Positions 42,365 through 57,902 of a DNA stretch of 64,000 nt are shown in pieces. How positions within the stretch are numbered: position 1 is the first letter of the stretch; the number at the start of each line of letters is the position of its first letter. A model generated the notes under the pieces. The model saw nothing but the letters and a program-made list of their open reading frames with translations. It ran no database searches and had not been told where the DNA came from. The DNA is from Apostichopus japonicus (lineage: Eukaryota > Echinodermata > Holothuroidea > Aspidochirotida > Stichopodidae): positions 21,019,611-21,083,610 of the forward strand of contig NC_092576.1 of NCBI RefSeq assembly GCF_037975245.1, read 5' to 3'. The position numbers and the translations under genes are program-made.

Positions 42365-44816
42365 GGTATGGAACATTCGATTGATCGGTAAGGAACATTC
42401 GATTGATCGGTACCGCACATTCGATTGATCCGTACCGCACATTCGATTGATCGGTCACGCACATTCGATTGATCGGTAAGGAACATTCGATTGATCGGTA
42501 CCGCACATTCGATTGATCGGAACGGAACATTCGATTGATCGGTACCGCACATTCGATTGATCCGTACCGCACATTCGATTGATCGGTCACGCACATTCGA
42601 TTGATCGGTACGGAACATTCGTGTGATCGGTACCGCACATTCGATTGATCGGTACGGAACATTCGATTGATCTGTAAGGAACATTCGATTGATCGGTACT
42701 GCACATTCGATTGATCGGTACCGCACATTCGATTGATCGGTACCGCACATTCGATTGATCGGTACCGCACATTCGATTGATCGGTACCGCACATTCGATT
42801 GATCGGTACCGCACATTCGATTGATCAGTACCGCACATTCGATTGATCGGTACCACACATTCGATTGATCGGTACCGCACATTCGATTGATCGGTACCGC
42901 ACATTCGATTGATCGGTACCGCACATTCGATTGATCGGTACCGCACATTCGATTGATCGGTACCGCACATTCGATTGATCGGTACTGCACATTCGATTGA
43001 TCGGTACCGCACATTCGATTGATCCGTACCGCACATTCGATTGATCGGTACCGCACATTCGATTGATCGGTACGGAACATTCGATTGATCGGTACTGCAC
43101 ATTCGATTGATCGGTACCGAACATTCGATTGATCGGTACCGCACATTCGATTGATCGGTACCGCACATTCGATTGATCGGTACCGCACATTCGATTGATC
43201 GGTACTGCACATTCGATTGATCGGTACTGCACATTCGATTGATCGGTACCGCACATTCGATTGATCGGTACCGCACATTCGATTGATCGGTACCGCACAT
43301 TCGTTTGATCGGTACCGCACATTCGATTCATCGGTACGGAACATTCGATTGATCTGTAAGGAACATTCGATTGATCGGTACTGCACATTCGATTGATCGG
43401 TACCGCACATTCGAGTGATCGGTACTGCACATTCGATTGATCGGTACCGAACATTCGATTGATCGGTCACGCACATTCGATTGATCGGTACCGCACATTC
43501 GATTGATCGGAACGGAACATTGATTGATCGGTACCGCACATTCGATTGATCGGAACGGAACATTCGATTGATCGGTACCGCACATTCGATTGATCGGTAC
43601 CGCACATTCGATTGATCGGTACCGCACATTCGATTGATCGGTACCGCACATTCGATCGATCGGTACCGCACATTCGATTGATCGGTACCGCACATTCGAT
43701 CGATCCGTACGGCACATTCGATTGATCGGTCACCCACATTCGCTTGATCGGTACGGAACATTCGTTTGATCGGTACCGCACATTCGATTGATCGGAACGG
43801 AACATTCGATTGATCGGTACGGAACATTCGATTGATCGGTAAGGAACATTCGATTGATCGGTACCGCACATTCGATTGATCGGTACCGCACATTCGATTG
43901 ATCGGTACCGCACATTCGATTGATCGGTACGGAACATTCGATTGATCGGTACCGCACATTCGATTGATCGGTACTGCACATTCGATTGATCCGTACCGCA
44001 CATTCGATTGATCGGTACCGCACATTCGATTGATCGGTACGGAACATTCGTTTGATCGGTACCGCACATTCGATTGATCGGTACCGCACATTCGATTGAT
44101 CGGTACTGCACATTCGATTGATCGGTACCGAACATTCGATTGATCGGTACCGCACATTCGATTGATCGGTACCGCACATTCGATTGATCGGAACGGAACA
44201 TTCGATTGATCGGTACCGCACATTCGATTGATCGGTACCGCACATTCGATTGATCGGTACCGCACATTCGATTGATCGGTACTGCACATTCGATTGATCG
44301 GTACTGCACATTCGATTGATCGGTACCGCACATTCGATTGATCGGTACCGCACATTCGATTGATCGGTACCGCACATTCGATTGATCCGTACCGCACATT
44401 CGATTGATCGGTACCGCACATTCGATTGATCACAACGGAACATTCGATTAATCGGTACCGCACATTCGATTGATCCGTACCGCACATTCGATTGATCGGA
44501 ACGGAACATTCGATTGATCGGTACCGCACATTCGATTGATCCGTACCGCACATTCGATTGATCGGTCACGCACATTCGATTGATCGGTACGGAACATTCG
44601 TTTGATCGGTACCGCACTTTCGATTGATCGGTACGGAACATTCGATTGATCGGTACGGAACATTCGTTTTATCGGTACCGCACATTCGATTGATCGGTAC
44701 GGAACATTCGATTGATCGGTAAGGAACATTCGATTGATCGGTACTGCACATTCGATTGATCGGTACCGCACATTCGATTGATCGGTACCGCACATTCGAT
44801 TGATCGGTACCGCACA
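42365..44816 (+). repeat. Zone C duplicated block, second copy
   Basis: It is the partner of 39594-42045. Shared rare units include gattcatcgg (G9C) at about 43326, gatctgtaagg near 43353, the 21-bp unit at 43519, gatcacaacgg at 44428 and cgttttatcgg at about 44666. After 44816 it continues into the regular zone C HOR, while the first copy does not. Confidence 0.8.
43519..43539 (+). repeat. 21-bp unit, common C4 deletion
   Basis: It lies 2,771 bp after 40748, in the second zone C duplicated block. Confidence 0.9.
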
Positions 44817-45295
44817 TTTGATTGATCGGTACCGCACATTCGATTGATCCGTACCGCACATTCGATTGATCGGTCACGCACATTCGCTTGATCGGTACGG
44901 AACATTCGTTTGATCGGTACCGCACATTCGATTGATCGGTACGGAACATTCGATTGTTCGGTAAGGAACATTCGATTGATCGGTACTGCACATTCGATTG
45001 ATCGGTACCGCACATTCGATTGATCGGAACCGCACATTCGATTGATCGGTACCGCACATTCGATTGATCGGTACGGAACATTCGATTGATCGGTACCGCA
45101 CATTCGATTGATCGGTACGGAACATTCGATTGATCGGTACCGCACATTCGATTGATCGGTACGGAACATTCGTTTGATCGGTACCGCACATTCGATTGAT
45201 CGGTACGGAACATTCGATTGATCGGTAAGGAACATTCGATTGATCGGTACCGCACATTCGATTGATCGGAACGGAACATTCGATTGATCGGTACC

Positions 45296-47781
45296 GCATT
45301 TTCAATTGATCCGTACCGCACATTCGATTGATCGGTCACGCACATTCGATTGATCGGTACGGAACATTCGTGTGATCGGTACCGCACATTCGATTGATCG
45401 GTACGGAACATTCGATTGATCTGTAAGGAATATTCGATTGATCGGTACTGCACATTCGATTGATCGGTACCGCACATTCGATTGATCGGTACCGCACATT
45501 CGATTGATCGGTACCGCACATTCGATTGATCGGTACCGCACATTCGATTGATCGGTACCGCACATTCGATTGATCAGTACCGCACATTCGATTGATCGGT
45601 ACCGCACATTCGATTGATCGGTACCGCACATTCGATTGATCGGTACCGCACATTCGATTGATCGGTACCGCACATTCGATTGATCGGTACTGCACATTCG
45701 ATTGATCGGTACCGCACATTCGATTGATCCGTACCGCACATTCGATTGATCGGTACCGCACATTCGATTGATCGGTACGGAACATTCGATTGATCGGTAC
45801 TGCACATTCGATTGATCGGTACCGAACATTCGATTGATCGGTACCGCACATTCGATTGATCGGTACCGCACATTCGATTGATCGGTACCGCACATTCGAT
45901 TGATCGGTACTGCACATTCGATTGATCGGTACTGCACATTCGATTGATCGGTACCGCACATTCGATTGATCGGTACCGCACATTCGATTGATCGGTACCG
46001 CACATTCGTTTGATCGGTACCGCACATTCGATTCATCGGTACGGAACATTCGATTGATCTGTAAGGAACATTCGATTGATCGGTACTGCACATTCGATTG
46101 ATCGGTACCGCACATTCGATTGATCGGTACCGCACATTCGATCGATCGGTACCGCACATTCGATTGATCGGTACCGCACATTCAATCGATCCGTACGGCA
46201 CATTCGATTGATCGGTCACGCACATTCGCTTGATCGGTACGGAACATTCGTTTGATCGGTACCGCACATTCGATTGATCGGAACGGAACATTCGATTGAT
46301 CGGTACGGAACATTCGATTGATCGGTACTGCACATTCGATTGATCGGTACCGCACATTCGATTGATCGGTACCGCACATTCGATTGATCGGTACCGCACA
46401 TTCGATTGATCGGTACGGAACATTCGATTGATCGGTACCGCACATTCGATTGATCGGTACTGCACATTCGATTGATCCGTACCGCACATTCGATTGATCG
46501 GTACCGCACATTCGATTGATCGGTACGGAACATTCGTTTGATCGGTACCGCACATTCGATTGATCGGTACCGCACATTCGATTGATCGGTACTGCACATT
46601 CGATTGATCGGTACCGAACATTCGATTGATCGGTACCGCACATTCGATTGATCGGTACCGCACATTCGATTGATCGGAACGGAACATTCGATTGATCGGT
46701 ACCGCACATTCGATTGATCGGTACCGCACATTCGATTGATCGGTACCGCACATTCGATTGATCGGTACTGCACATTCGATTGATCGGTACTGCACATTCG
46801 ATTGATCGGTACCGCACATTCGATTGATCGGTACCGCACATTCGATTGATCGGTACCGCACATTCGATTGATCCGTACCGCACATTCGATTGATCGGTAC
46901 CGCACATTCGATTGATCACAACGGAACATTCGATTAATCGGTACCGCACATTCGATTGATCCGTACCGCACATTCGATTGATCGGAACGGAACATTCGAT
47001 TGATCGGTACCGCACATTCGATTGATCCGTACCGCACATTCGATTGATCGGTCACGCACATTCGATTGATCGGTACGGAACATTCGTTTGATCGGTACCG
47101 CACTTTCGATTGATCGGTACGGAACATTCGATTGATCGGTACGGAACATTCGTTTTATCGGTACCGCACATTCGATTGATCGGTACGGAACATTCGATTG
47201 ATCGGTAAGGAACATTCGATTGATCGGTACTGCACATTCGATTGATCGGTACCGCACATTCGATTGATCGGTACCGCACATTCGATTGATCGGTACCGCA
47301 CATTTGATTGATCGGTACCGCACATTCGATTGATCCGTACCGCACATTCGATTGATCGGTCACGCACATTCGCTTGATCGGTACGGAACATTCGTTTGAT
47401 CGGTACCGCACATTCGATTGATCGGTACGGAACATTCGATTGTTCGGTAAGGAACATTCGATTGATCGGTACTGCACATTCGATTGATCGGTACCGCACA
47501 TTCGATTGATCGGAACCGCACATTCGATTGATCGGTACCGCACATTCGATTGATCGGTACGGAACATTCGATTGATCGGTACCGCACATTCGATTGATCG
47601 GTACGGAACATTCGATTGATCGGTACCGCACATTCGATTGATCGGTACGGAACATTCGTTTGATCGGTACCGCACATTCGATTGATCGGTACGGAACATT
47701 CGATTGATCGGTAAGGAACATTCGATTGATCGGTACCGCACATTCGATTGATCGGAACGGAACATTCGATTGATCGGTACC
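45296..47781 (+). repeat. Zone C HOR copy C2, 2,486 bp (113 units)
   Basis: The copy is bounded by gcattttcaattgatccg at 45296 and 47782. Marker gatcacaacgg is at 46914. No unit in it is out of register. It repeats 50554 onward with offset 5,258 (239 units), to at least 52143. Confidence 0.85.
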
Positions 47782-50553
47782 GCATTTTCAATTGATCCGT
47801 ACCGCACATTCGATTGATCGGTCACGCACATTCGATTGATCGGTACGGAACATTCGTGTGATCGGTACCGCACATTCGATTGATCGGTACGGAACATTCG
47901 ATTGATCTGTAAGGAACATTCGATTGATCGGTACTGCACATTCGATTGATCGGTACCGCACATTCGATTGATCGGTACCGCACATTCGATTGATCGGTAC
48001 CGCACATTCGATTGATCGGTACCGCACATTCGATTGATCGGTACCGCACATTCGATTGATCAGTACCGCACATTCGATTGATCGGTACCGCACATTCGAT
48101 TGATCGGTACCGCACATTCGATTGATCGGTACCGCACATTCGATTGATCGGTACCGCACATTCGATTGATCGGTACTGCACATTCGATTGATCGGTACCG
48201 CACATTCGATTGATCCGTACCGCACATTCGATTGATCGGTACCGCACATTCGATTGATCGGTACGGAACATTCGATTGATCGGTACTGCACATTCGATTG
48301 ATCGGTACCGAACATTCGATTGATCGGTACCGCACATTCGATTGATCGGTACCGCACATTCGATTGATCGGTACCGCACATTCGATTGATCGGTACTGCA
48401 CATTCGATTGATCGGTACTGCACATTCGATTGATCGGTACCGCACATTCGATTGATCGGTACCGCACATTCGATTGATCGGTACCGCACATTCGTTTGAT
48501 CGGTACCGCACATTCGATTCATCGGTACGGAACATTCGATTGATCTGTAAGGAACATTCGATTGATCGGTACTGCACATTCGATTGATCGGTACCGCACA
48601 TTCGATTGATCGGTACCGCACATTCGATCGATCGGTACCGCACATTCGATTGATCGGTACCGCACATTCAATCGATCCGTACGGCACATTCGATTGATCG
48701 GTCACGCACATTCGCTTGATCGGTACGGAACATTCGTTTGATCGGTACCGCACATTCGATTGATCGGAACGGAACATTCGATTGATCGGTACGGAACATT
48801 CGATTGATCGGTAAGGAACATTCGATTGATCGGTACCGCACATTCGATTGATCGGTACCGCACATTCGATTGATCGGTACCGCACATTCGATTGATCGGT
48901 ACGGAACATTCGATTGATCGGTACCGCACATTCGATTGATCGGTACTGCACATTCGATTGATCCGTACCGCACATTCGATTGATCGGTACCGCACATTCG
49001 ATTGATCGGTACGGAACATTCGTTTGATCGGTACCGCACATTCGATTGATCGGAACGGAACATTCGATTGATCGGTACGGAACATTCGATTGATCGGTAC
49101 TGCACATTCGATTGATCGGTACCGCACATTCGATTGATCGGTACCGCACATTCGATTGATCGGTACCGCACATTCGATTGATCGGTACGGAACATTCGAT
49201 TGATCGGTACCGCACATTCGATTGATCGGTACTGCACATTCGATTGATCCGTACCGCACATTCGATTGATCGGTACCGCACATTCGATTGATCGGTACGG
49301 AACATTCGTTTGATCGGTACCGCACATTCGATTGATCGGTACCGCACATTCGATTGATCGGTACTGCACATTCGATTGATCGGTACCGAACATTCGATTG
49401 ATCGGTACCGCACATTCGATTGATCGGTACCGCACATTCGATTGATCGGAACGGAACATTCGATTGATCGGTACCGCACATTCGATTGATCGGTACCGCA
49501 CATTCGATTGATCGGTACCGCACATTCGATTGATCGGTACTGCACATTCGATTGATCGGTACTGCACATTCGATTGATCGGTACCGCACATTCGATTGAT
49601 CGGTACCGCACATTCGATTGATCGGTACCGCACATTCGATTGATCCGTACCGCACATTCGATTGATCGGTACCGCACATTCGATTGATCACAACGGAACA
49701 TTCGATTAATCGGTACCGCACATTCGATTGATCCGTACCGCACATTCGATTGATCGGAACGGAACATTCGATTGATCGGTACCGCACATTCGATTGATCC
49801 GTACCGCACATTCGATTGATCGGTCACGCACATTCGATTGATCGGTACGGAACATTCGTTTGATCGGTACCGCACTTTCGATTGATCGGTACGGAACATT
49901 CGATTGATCGGTACGGAACATTCGTTTTATCGGTACCGCACATTCGATTGATCGGTACGGAACATTCGATTGATCGGTAAGGAACATTCGATTGATCGGT
50001 ACTGCACATTCGATTGATCGGTACCGCACATTCGATTGATCGGTACCGCACATTCGATTGATCGGTACCGCACATTTGATTGATCGGTACCGCACATTCG
50101 ATTGATCCGTACCGCACATTCGATTGATCGGTCACGCACATTCGCTTGATCGGTACGGAACATTCGTTTGATCGGTACCGCACATTCGATTGATCGGTAC
50201 GGAACATTCGATTGTTCGGTAAGGAACATTCGATTGATCGGTACTGCACATTCGATTGATCGGTACCGCACATTCGATTGATCGGAACCGCACATTCGAT
50301 TGATCGGTACCGCACATTCGATTGATCGGTACGGAACATTCGATTGATCGGTACCGCACATTCGATTGATCGGTACGGAACATTCGATTGATCGGTACCG
50401 CACATTCGATTGATCGGTACGGAACATTCGTTTGATCGGTACCGCACATTCGATTGATCGGTACGGAACATTCGATTGATCGGTAAGGAACATTCGATTG
50501 ATCGGTACCGCACATTCGATTGATCGGAACGGAACATTCGATTGATCGGTACC
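47782..50553 (+). repeat. Zone C HOR copy C3, 2,772 bp (126 units)
   Basis: It is homologous to C2 with offset 2,486 at its left end. It is 13 units longer, and the internal 286-bp duplication at 48728-49299 fully explains the difference. Marker gatcacaacgg is at 49686. Confidence 0.85.
48728..49299 (+). repeat. 286-bp (13-unit) internal tandem duplication in C3
   Basis: 48728-49013 and 49014-49299 share the same unit order: A6T, T15A GGAACGG, GGTACGG, three standard units, GGTACGG, C18T, G13C. One clear difference is GGTAAGG at about 48819 against GGTACTG at about 49097. Neighbouring copies C2 and C4 have the block once. Confidence 0.8.
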
Positions 50554-53017
50554 GCATTTTCAATTGATCCGTACCGCACATTCGATTGATCGGTCACGCA
50601 CATTCGATTGATCGGTACGGAACATTCGTGTGATCGGTACCGCACATTCGATTGATCGGTACGGAACATTCGATTGATCTGTAAGGAACATTCGATTGAT
50701 CGGTACTGCACATTCGATTGATCGGTACCGCACATTCGATTGATCGGTACCGCACATTCGATTGATCGGTACCGCACATTCGATTGATCGGTACCGCACA
50801 TTCGATTGATCGGTACCGCACATTCGATTGATCAGTACCGCACATTCGATTGATCGGTACCGCACATTCGATTGATCGGTACCGCACATTCGATTGATCG
50901 GTACCGCACATTCGATTGATCGGTACCGCACATTCGATTGATCGGTACTGCACATTCGATTGATCGGTACCGCACATTCGATTGATCCGTACCGCACATT
51001 CGATTGATCGGTACCGCACATTCGATTGATCGGTACGGAACATTCGATTGATCGGTACTGCACATTCGATTGATCGGTACCGAACATTCGATTGATCGGT
51101 ACCGCACATTCGATTGATCGGTACCGCACATTCGATTGATCGGTACCGCACATTCGATTGATCGGTACTGCACATTCGATTGATCGGTACTGCACATTCG
51201 ATTGATCGGTACCGCACATTCGATTGATCGGTACCGCACATTCGATTGATCGGTACCGCACATTCGTTTGATCGGTACCGCACATTCGATTCATCGGTAC
51301 GGAACATTCGATTGATCTGTAAGGAACATTCGATTGATCGGTACTGCACATTCGATTGATCGGTACCGCACATTCGATTGATCGGTACCGCACATTCGAT
51401 CGATCGGTACCGCACATTCGATTGATCGGTACCGCACATTCAATCGATCCGTACGGCACATTCGATTGATCGGTCACGCACATTCGCTTGATCGGTACGG
51501 AACATTCGTTTGATCGGTACCGCACATTCGATTGATCGGAACGGAACATTCGATTGATCGGTACGGAACATTCGATTGATCGGTAAGGAACATTCGATTG
51601 ATCGGTACCGCACATTCGATTGATCGGTACCGCACATTCGATTGATCGGTACCGCACATTCGATTGATCGGTACGGAACATTCGATTGATCGGTACCGCA
51701 CATTCGATTGATCGGTACTGCACATTCGATTGATCCGTACCGCACATTCGATTGATCGGTACCGCACATTCGATTGATCGGTACGGAACATTCGTTTGAT
51801 CGGTACCGCACATTCGATTGATCGGTACCGCACATTCGATTGATCGGTACTGCACATTCGATTGATCGGTACCGAACATTCGATTGATCGGTACCGCACA
51901 TTCGATTGATCGGTACCGCACATTCGATTGATCGGAACGGAACATTCGATTGATCGGTACCGCACATTCGATTGATCGGTACCGCACATTCGATTGATCG
52001 GTACCGCACATTCGATTGATCGGTACTGCACATTCGATTGATCGGTACTGCACATTCGATTGATCGGTACCGCACATTCGATTGATCGGTACCGCACATT
52101 CGATTGATCGGTACCGCACATTCGATTGATCCGTACCGCACATTCGATTGATCGGTACCGCACATTCGATTGATCACAACGGAACATTCGATTAATCGGT
52201 ACCGCACATTCGATTGATCGGTACCGCACATTCGATTGATCGGAACGGAACATTCGATTGATCGGTACCGCACATTCGATTGATCGGTCACGCACATTCG
52301 ATTGATCGGTACGGAACATTCGTTTGATCGGTACCGCACTTTCGATTGATCGGTACGGAACATTCGATTGATCGGTACGGAACATTCGTTTGATCGGTAC
52401 CGCACATTCGATTGATCGGTACGGAACATTCGATTGATCGGTAAGGAACATTCGATTGATCGGTACTGCACATTCGATTGATCGGTACCGCACATTCGAT
52501 TGATCGGTACCGCACATTCGATTGATCGGTACCGCACATTTGATTGATCGGTACCGCACATTCGATTGATCCGTACCGCACATTCGATTGATCGGTCACG
52601 CACATTCGCTTGATCGGTACGGAACATTCGTTTGATCGGTACCGCACATTCGATTGATCGGTACGAAACATTCGATTGTTCGGTAAGGAACATTCGATTG
52701 ATCGGTACTGCACATTCGATTGATCGGTACCGCACATTCGATTGATCGGAACCGCACATTCGATTGATCGGTACCGCACATTCGATTGATCGGTACGGAA
52801 CATTCGATTGATCGGTACCGCACATTCGATTGATCGGTACGGAACATTCGATTGATCGGTACCGCACATTCGATTGATCGGTACGGAACATTCGTTTGAT
52901 CGGTACCGCACATTCGATTGATCGGTACGGAACATTCGATTGATCGGTAAGGAACATTCGATTGATCGGTACCGCACATTCGATTGATCGGAACGGAACA
53001 TTCGATTGATCGGTACC
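50554..53017 (+). repeat. Zone C HOR copy C4, 2,464 bp (112 units)
   Basis: The copy is bounded by gcattttcaattgatccg at 50554 and 53018. It follows C2 closely to about 52140, then differs: the GGTCACGCAC unit near 52287 comes sooner and one unit is lost. Marker gatcacaacgg is at 52172. From about 51698 on it is repeated at 61240 onward. Confidence 0.85.
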
Positions 53018-54138
53018 GCATTTTCAATTGATCCGTACCGCACATTCGATTGATCGGTCACGCACATTCGATTGATCGGTAGGGAACATTCGTTTGATCG
53101 GTACCGCACATTCGATTGATCGGTACGGAACATTCGATTGATCTGTAAGGAACATTCGATTGATCGGTACTGCACATTCGATTGATCGGTACCGCACATT
53201 CGATTGATCGGTACCGCACATTCGATTGATCGGTACTGCACATTCGATTGATCGGTACTGCACATTCGATTGATCGGTACCGCACATTCGATTGATCGGT
53301 ACCGCACATTCGATTGATCGGTACGGAACATTCGTTTGATCGGTACTGCACATTCGATTGATCGGTACGGAACATTCGATTGATTGGTAAGGAACATTCG
53401 ATTGATCCGTACCGCACATTCGATTGATCGGTACCGCACATTCGATTGATCGGTACGGAACATTCGATTGATCGGTACTGCACATTCGATTGATCGGTAC
53501 CGTACATTCGATTGATCGGTACCGCACATTCGATTGATCGGTACCGCACATTCGATTGATCGGTACCGCACATTCGATTGATCGGTACTGCACATTCGAT
53601 TGATCGGTACCGCACATTCGATTGATCGGTACCGCACATTCGATTGATCGGTACCGCACATTCGATTGATCGGTACCGCACATTCGTTTGATCGGTACCG
53701 CACATTCGATTCATCGGTACGGAACATTCGATTGATCTGTAAGGAACATTCGATTGATCGGTACTGCACATTCGATTGATCGGTACCGAACATTCGATTG
53801 ATCGGTCACGCACATTCGATTGATCGGTACCGCACATTCGATTGATCGGAACGGAACATTGATTGATCGGTACCGCACATTCGATTGATCGGAACGGAAC
53901 ATTCGATTGATCGGTACCGCATATTCCATTGATCGGTACCGCACATTCGATTGATCGGTACGGAACATTCGATTGATCGGTACTGCACATTCGATTGATC
54001 GGTACGGAACATTCGATTGATCGGTACTGCACATTCGATTGATCGGTACCGAACATTCGATTGATCGGTACCGCACATTCGATTGATCGGTACCGCACAT
54101 TCGATTGATCGGTACCGCACATTCGATTGATCGGTACT
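51698..54138 (+). repeat. Long-range duplicated segment, first copy
   Basis: It matches 61240 to about 63768 with offset 9,542 (434 units minus six, matching the six 21-bp units lying between homologous points). The match holds to about 54001; after that a net gain of four units in the second copy raises the offset to 9,630. It includes both the gatcacaacgg and gcattttcaattgatccg markers. Few substitutions were seen, for example G13C near 62179 where this copy is standard. Confidence 0.8.
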
Positions 54139-55040
54139 GCACATTCGATTGATCGGTACTGCACATTCGATTGATCGGTACCGCACATTCGATTGATCGG
54201 TACCGCACATTCGATTGATCGGTACCGCACATTCGATTGATCCGTACCGCACATTCGATTGATCGGTAAGGAACATTCGATTGATCGGTACTGCACATTC
54301 GATTGATCGGTCACGCACATTCGATTGATCGGTACGGAACATTCGTTTGATCGGTACCGCACTTTCGATTGATCGGTACGGAACATTCGATTGATCGGTA
54401 CGGAACATTCGTTTGATCGGTACCGCACATTCGATTGATCGGTACGGAACATTCGATTGATCGGTAAGGAACATTCGATTGATCGGTACTGCACATTCGA
54501 TTGATCGGTACCGCACATTCGATTGATCGGTACCGCACATTCGATTGATCGGTACCGCACATTTGATTGATCGGTACCGCACATTCGATTGATCCGTACC
54601 GCACATTCGATTGATCGGTCACGCACATTCGCTTGATCGGTACGGAACATTCGTTTGATCGGTACCGCACATTCGATTGATCGGTACGGAACATTCGATT
54701 GTTCGGTAAGGAACATTCGATTGATCGGTACTGCACATTCGATTGATCGGTACCGCACATTCGATTGATCGGAACCGCACATTCGATTGATCGGTACCGC
54801 ACATTCGATTGATCGGTACGGAACATTCGATTGATCGGTACCGCACATTCGATTGATCGGTACGGAACATTCGATTGATCGGTACCGCACATTCGATTGA
54901 TCGGTACGGAACATTCGTTTGATCGGTACCGCACATTCGATTGATCGGTACGGAACATTCGATTGATCGGTAAGGAACATTCGATTGATCGGTACCGCAC
55001 ATTCGATTGATCGGAACGGAACATTCGATTGATCGGTACC
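53018..55040 (+). repeat. Zone D HOR copy D1, 2,023 bp (92 units minus one base)
   Basis: It runs from gcattttcaattgatccg at 53018 to 55041 and contains the 21-bp unit at 53858. It has lost the part of the C copies that carries gatcacaacgg. It has gained attccattg units (G5C) near 53934. Confidence 0.8.
53858..53878 (+). repeat. 21-bp unit, common C4 deletion
   Basis: It is in copy D1. The next GGAACGGAAC unit, 44 bp on, keeps the C. Confidence 0.9.
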
Positions 55041-55968
55041 GCATTTTCAATTGATCCGTACCGCACATTCGATTGATCGGTCACGCACATTCGATTGATC
55101 GGTAGGGAACATTCGTTTGATCGGTACCGCACATTCGATTGATCGGTACGGAACATTCGATTGATCTGTAAGGAACATTCGATTGATCGGTACTGCACAT
55201 TCGATTGATCGGTACCGCACATTCGATTGATCGGTACCGCACATTCGATTGATCGGTACTGCACATTCGATTGATCGGTACTGCACATTCGATTGATCGG
55301 TACCGCACATTCGATTGATCGGTCACGCACATTCGATTGATCGGTACGGAACATTCGTTTGATCGGTACCGCACATTCGATTGATCGGTACGGAACATTC
55401 GATTGATCGGTAAGGAACATTCGATTGATCGGTACTGCACATTCGATTGATCGGTACCGCACATTCGATTGATCCGTACCGCACATTCGATTGATCGGTA
55501 CCGCACATTCGATTGATCGGTACGGAACATTCGATTGATCGGTACTGCACATTCGATTGATCGGTACCGTACATTCGATTGATCGGTACCGCACATTCGA
55601 TTGATCGGTACCGCACATTCGATCGATCGGTACCGCACATTCGATTGATCGGTACTGCACATTCGATTGATCGGTACTGTACATTCGATTGATCGGTACC
55701 GCACATTCGATTGATCGGTACCGCACATTCGATTGATCGGTACCGCACATTCGTTTGATCGGTACCGCACATTCGATTCATCGGTACGGAACATTCGATT
55801 GATCTGTAATGATCATTCGATTGATCGGTACTGCACATTCGATTGATCGGTACCGCACATTCGAGTGATCGGTACTGCACATTCGATTGATCGGTACCGA
55901 ACATTCGATTGATCGGTCACGCACATTCGATTGATCGGTACCGCACATTCGATTGATCGGAACGGAAC

Positions 55969-55989
55969 ATTGATTGATCGGTACCGCAC
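55969..55989 (+). repeat. 21-bp unit, common C4 deletion
   Basis: It is in copy D2, 2,111 bp after 53858 (96 units minus one base). Confidence 0.9.
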
Positions 55990-56715
55990 ATTCGATTGAT
56001 CGGAACGGAACATTCGATTGATCGGTACCGCATATTCCATTGATCGGTACCGCACATTCGATTGATCGGTACCGCACATTCGATTGATCGGTACGGAACA
56101 TTCGATTGATCGGTACCGCACATTCGATTGATCGGTACTGCACATTCGATTGATCCGTACCGCACATTCGATTGATTGGTACCGCACATTCGATTGATCG
56201 GTACGGAACATTCGTTTGATCGGTACCGCACTTTCGATTGATCGGTACCGCACATTCGATTGATCGGTACTGCACATTCGATTGATCGGTACCGAACATT
56301 CGATTGATCGGTACCGCACATTCGATTGATCGGTACCGCACATTCGATTGATCGGAACGGAACATTCGATTGATCGGTACCGCACATTCGATTGATCGGT
56401 ACCGCACATTCGATTGATCGGTACCGCACATTCGATTGATCGGTACTGCACATTCGATTGATCGGTACGGAACATTCGATTGATCGGTACTGCACATTCG
56501 ATTGATCGGTACGGAACATTCGATTGATCGGTACTGCACATTCGATTGATCGGTACCGAACATTCGATTGATCGGTACCGCACATTCGATTGATCGGTAC
56601 CGCACATTCGATTGATCGGTACGGAACATTCGATTGTTCGGTAAGGAACATTCGATTGATCGGTACTGCACATTCGATTGATCGGTACCGCACATTCGAT
56701 TGATCGGAACCGCAC

Positions 56716-56736
56716 TTCGATTGATCGGTACCGCAC
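56716..56736 (+). repeat. 21-bp unit with a private deletion (A1)
   Basis: It reads ggaaccgcacttcg: the A that starts the unit is missing. No other copy shows it. Confidence 0.9.
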
Positions 56737-57902
56737 ATTCGATTGATCGGTACGGAACATTCGATTGATCGGTACCGCACATTCGATTGATCGGTACGGA
56801 ACATTCGATTGATCGGTACCGCACATTCGATTGATCGGTACGGAACATTCGTTTGATCGGTACCGCACATTCGATTGATCGGTACGGAACATTCGATTGA
56901 TCGGTAAGGAACATTCGATTGATCGGTACCGCACATTCGATTGATCGGAACGGAACATTCGATTGATCGGTACCGCATTTTCAATTGATCCGTACCGCAC
57001 ATTCGATTGATCGGTCACGCACATTCGATTGATCGGTACGGAACATTCGTGTGATCGGTAGCGCACATTCGATTGATCGGTACGGAACATTCGATTGATC
57101 TGTAAGGAACATTCGATTGATCGGTACTGCACATTCGATTGATCGGTACCGCACATTCGATTGATCGGTACCGCACATTCGATTGATCGGTACCGCACAT
57201 TCGATTGATCGGTACCGCACATTCGATTGATCGGTACCGCACATTCAAATGATCAGTACCGCACATTCGATTGATCGGTACCACACATTCGATTGATCGG
57301 TACCGCACATTCGATTGATCTGTACCGCACATTCGATTGATCGGTACGGAACATTCGATTGATCGGTACTGTACATTCGATTGATCGGTACCGCACATTC
57401 GATTGATCCGTACCGCACATTCGATTGATCGGTACCGCACATTCGATTGATCGGTACGGAACATTCGATTGATCGGTACTGCACATTCGATTGATCGGTA
57501 CCGAACATTCGATTGATCGGTACCGCACATTCGATTGATCGGTACCGCACATTCGATTGATCGGTACCGCACATTCGATTGATCGGTACTGCACATTCGA
57601 TTGATCGGTACTGCACATTCGATTGATCGGTATTGCACATTCGATTGATCGGTACCGCACATTCGATTGATCGGTACCGCACATTCGTTTGATCGGTACC
57701 GCACATTCGATTCATCGGTACGGAACATTCGATTGATCTGTAAGGAACATTCGATTGATCGGTACTGCACATTCGATTGATCGGTACCACACATTCGAGT
57801 GATCGGTACTGCACATTCGATTGATCGGTACCGAACATTCGATTGATCGGTCACGCACATTCGATTGATCGGTACCGCACATTCGATTGATCGGAACGGA
57901 AC

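Larger units (their letters stand above)
37907..45295 (+). repeat. Zone C composite region, 7,389 bp between gcattttcaattgatccg markers
   Basis: The length equals 336 units minus three bases, matching the three 21-bp units at 38967, 40748 and 43519. The region contains two copies of a block of about 2.45 kb (39594-42045 and 42365-44816). It also mixes in units typical of zones A and B: C22T gcatattcg, GGTCACTCAC at about 42297, and GGTATGG. It looks like a composite of the two HOR types. Confidence 0.75.
55041..56974 (+). repeat. Zone D HOR copy D2, 1,934 bp (88 units minus two bases)
   Basis: The copy is bounded by gcattttcaattgatccg at 55041 and 56975. It holds two 21-bp units (55969 and 56716). 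Near 55807 a unit reads ctgtaatgatcattcg, a variant seen nowhere else. Confidence 0.8.
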
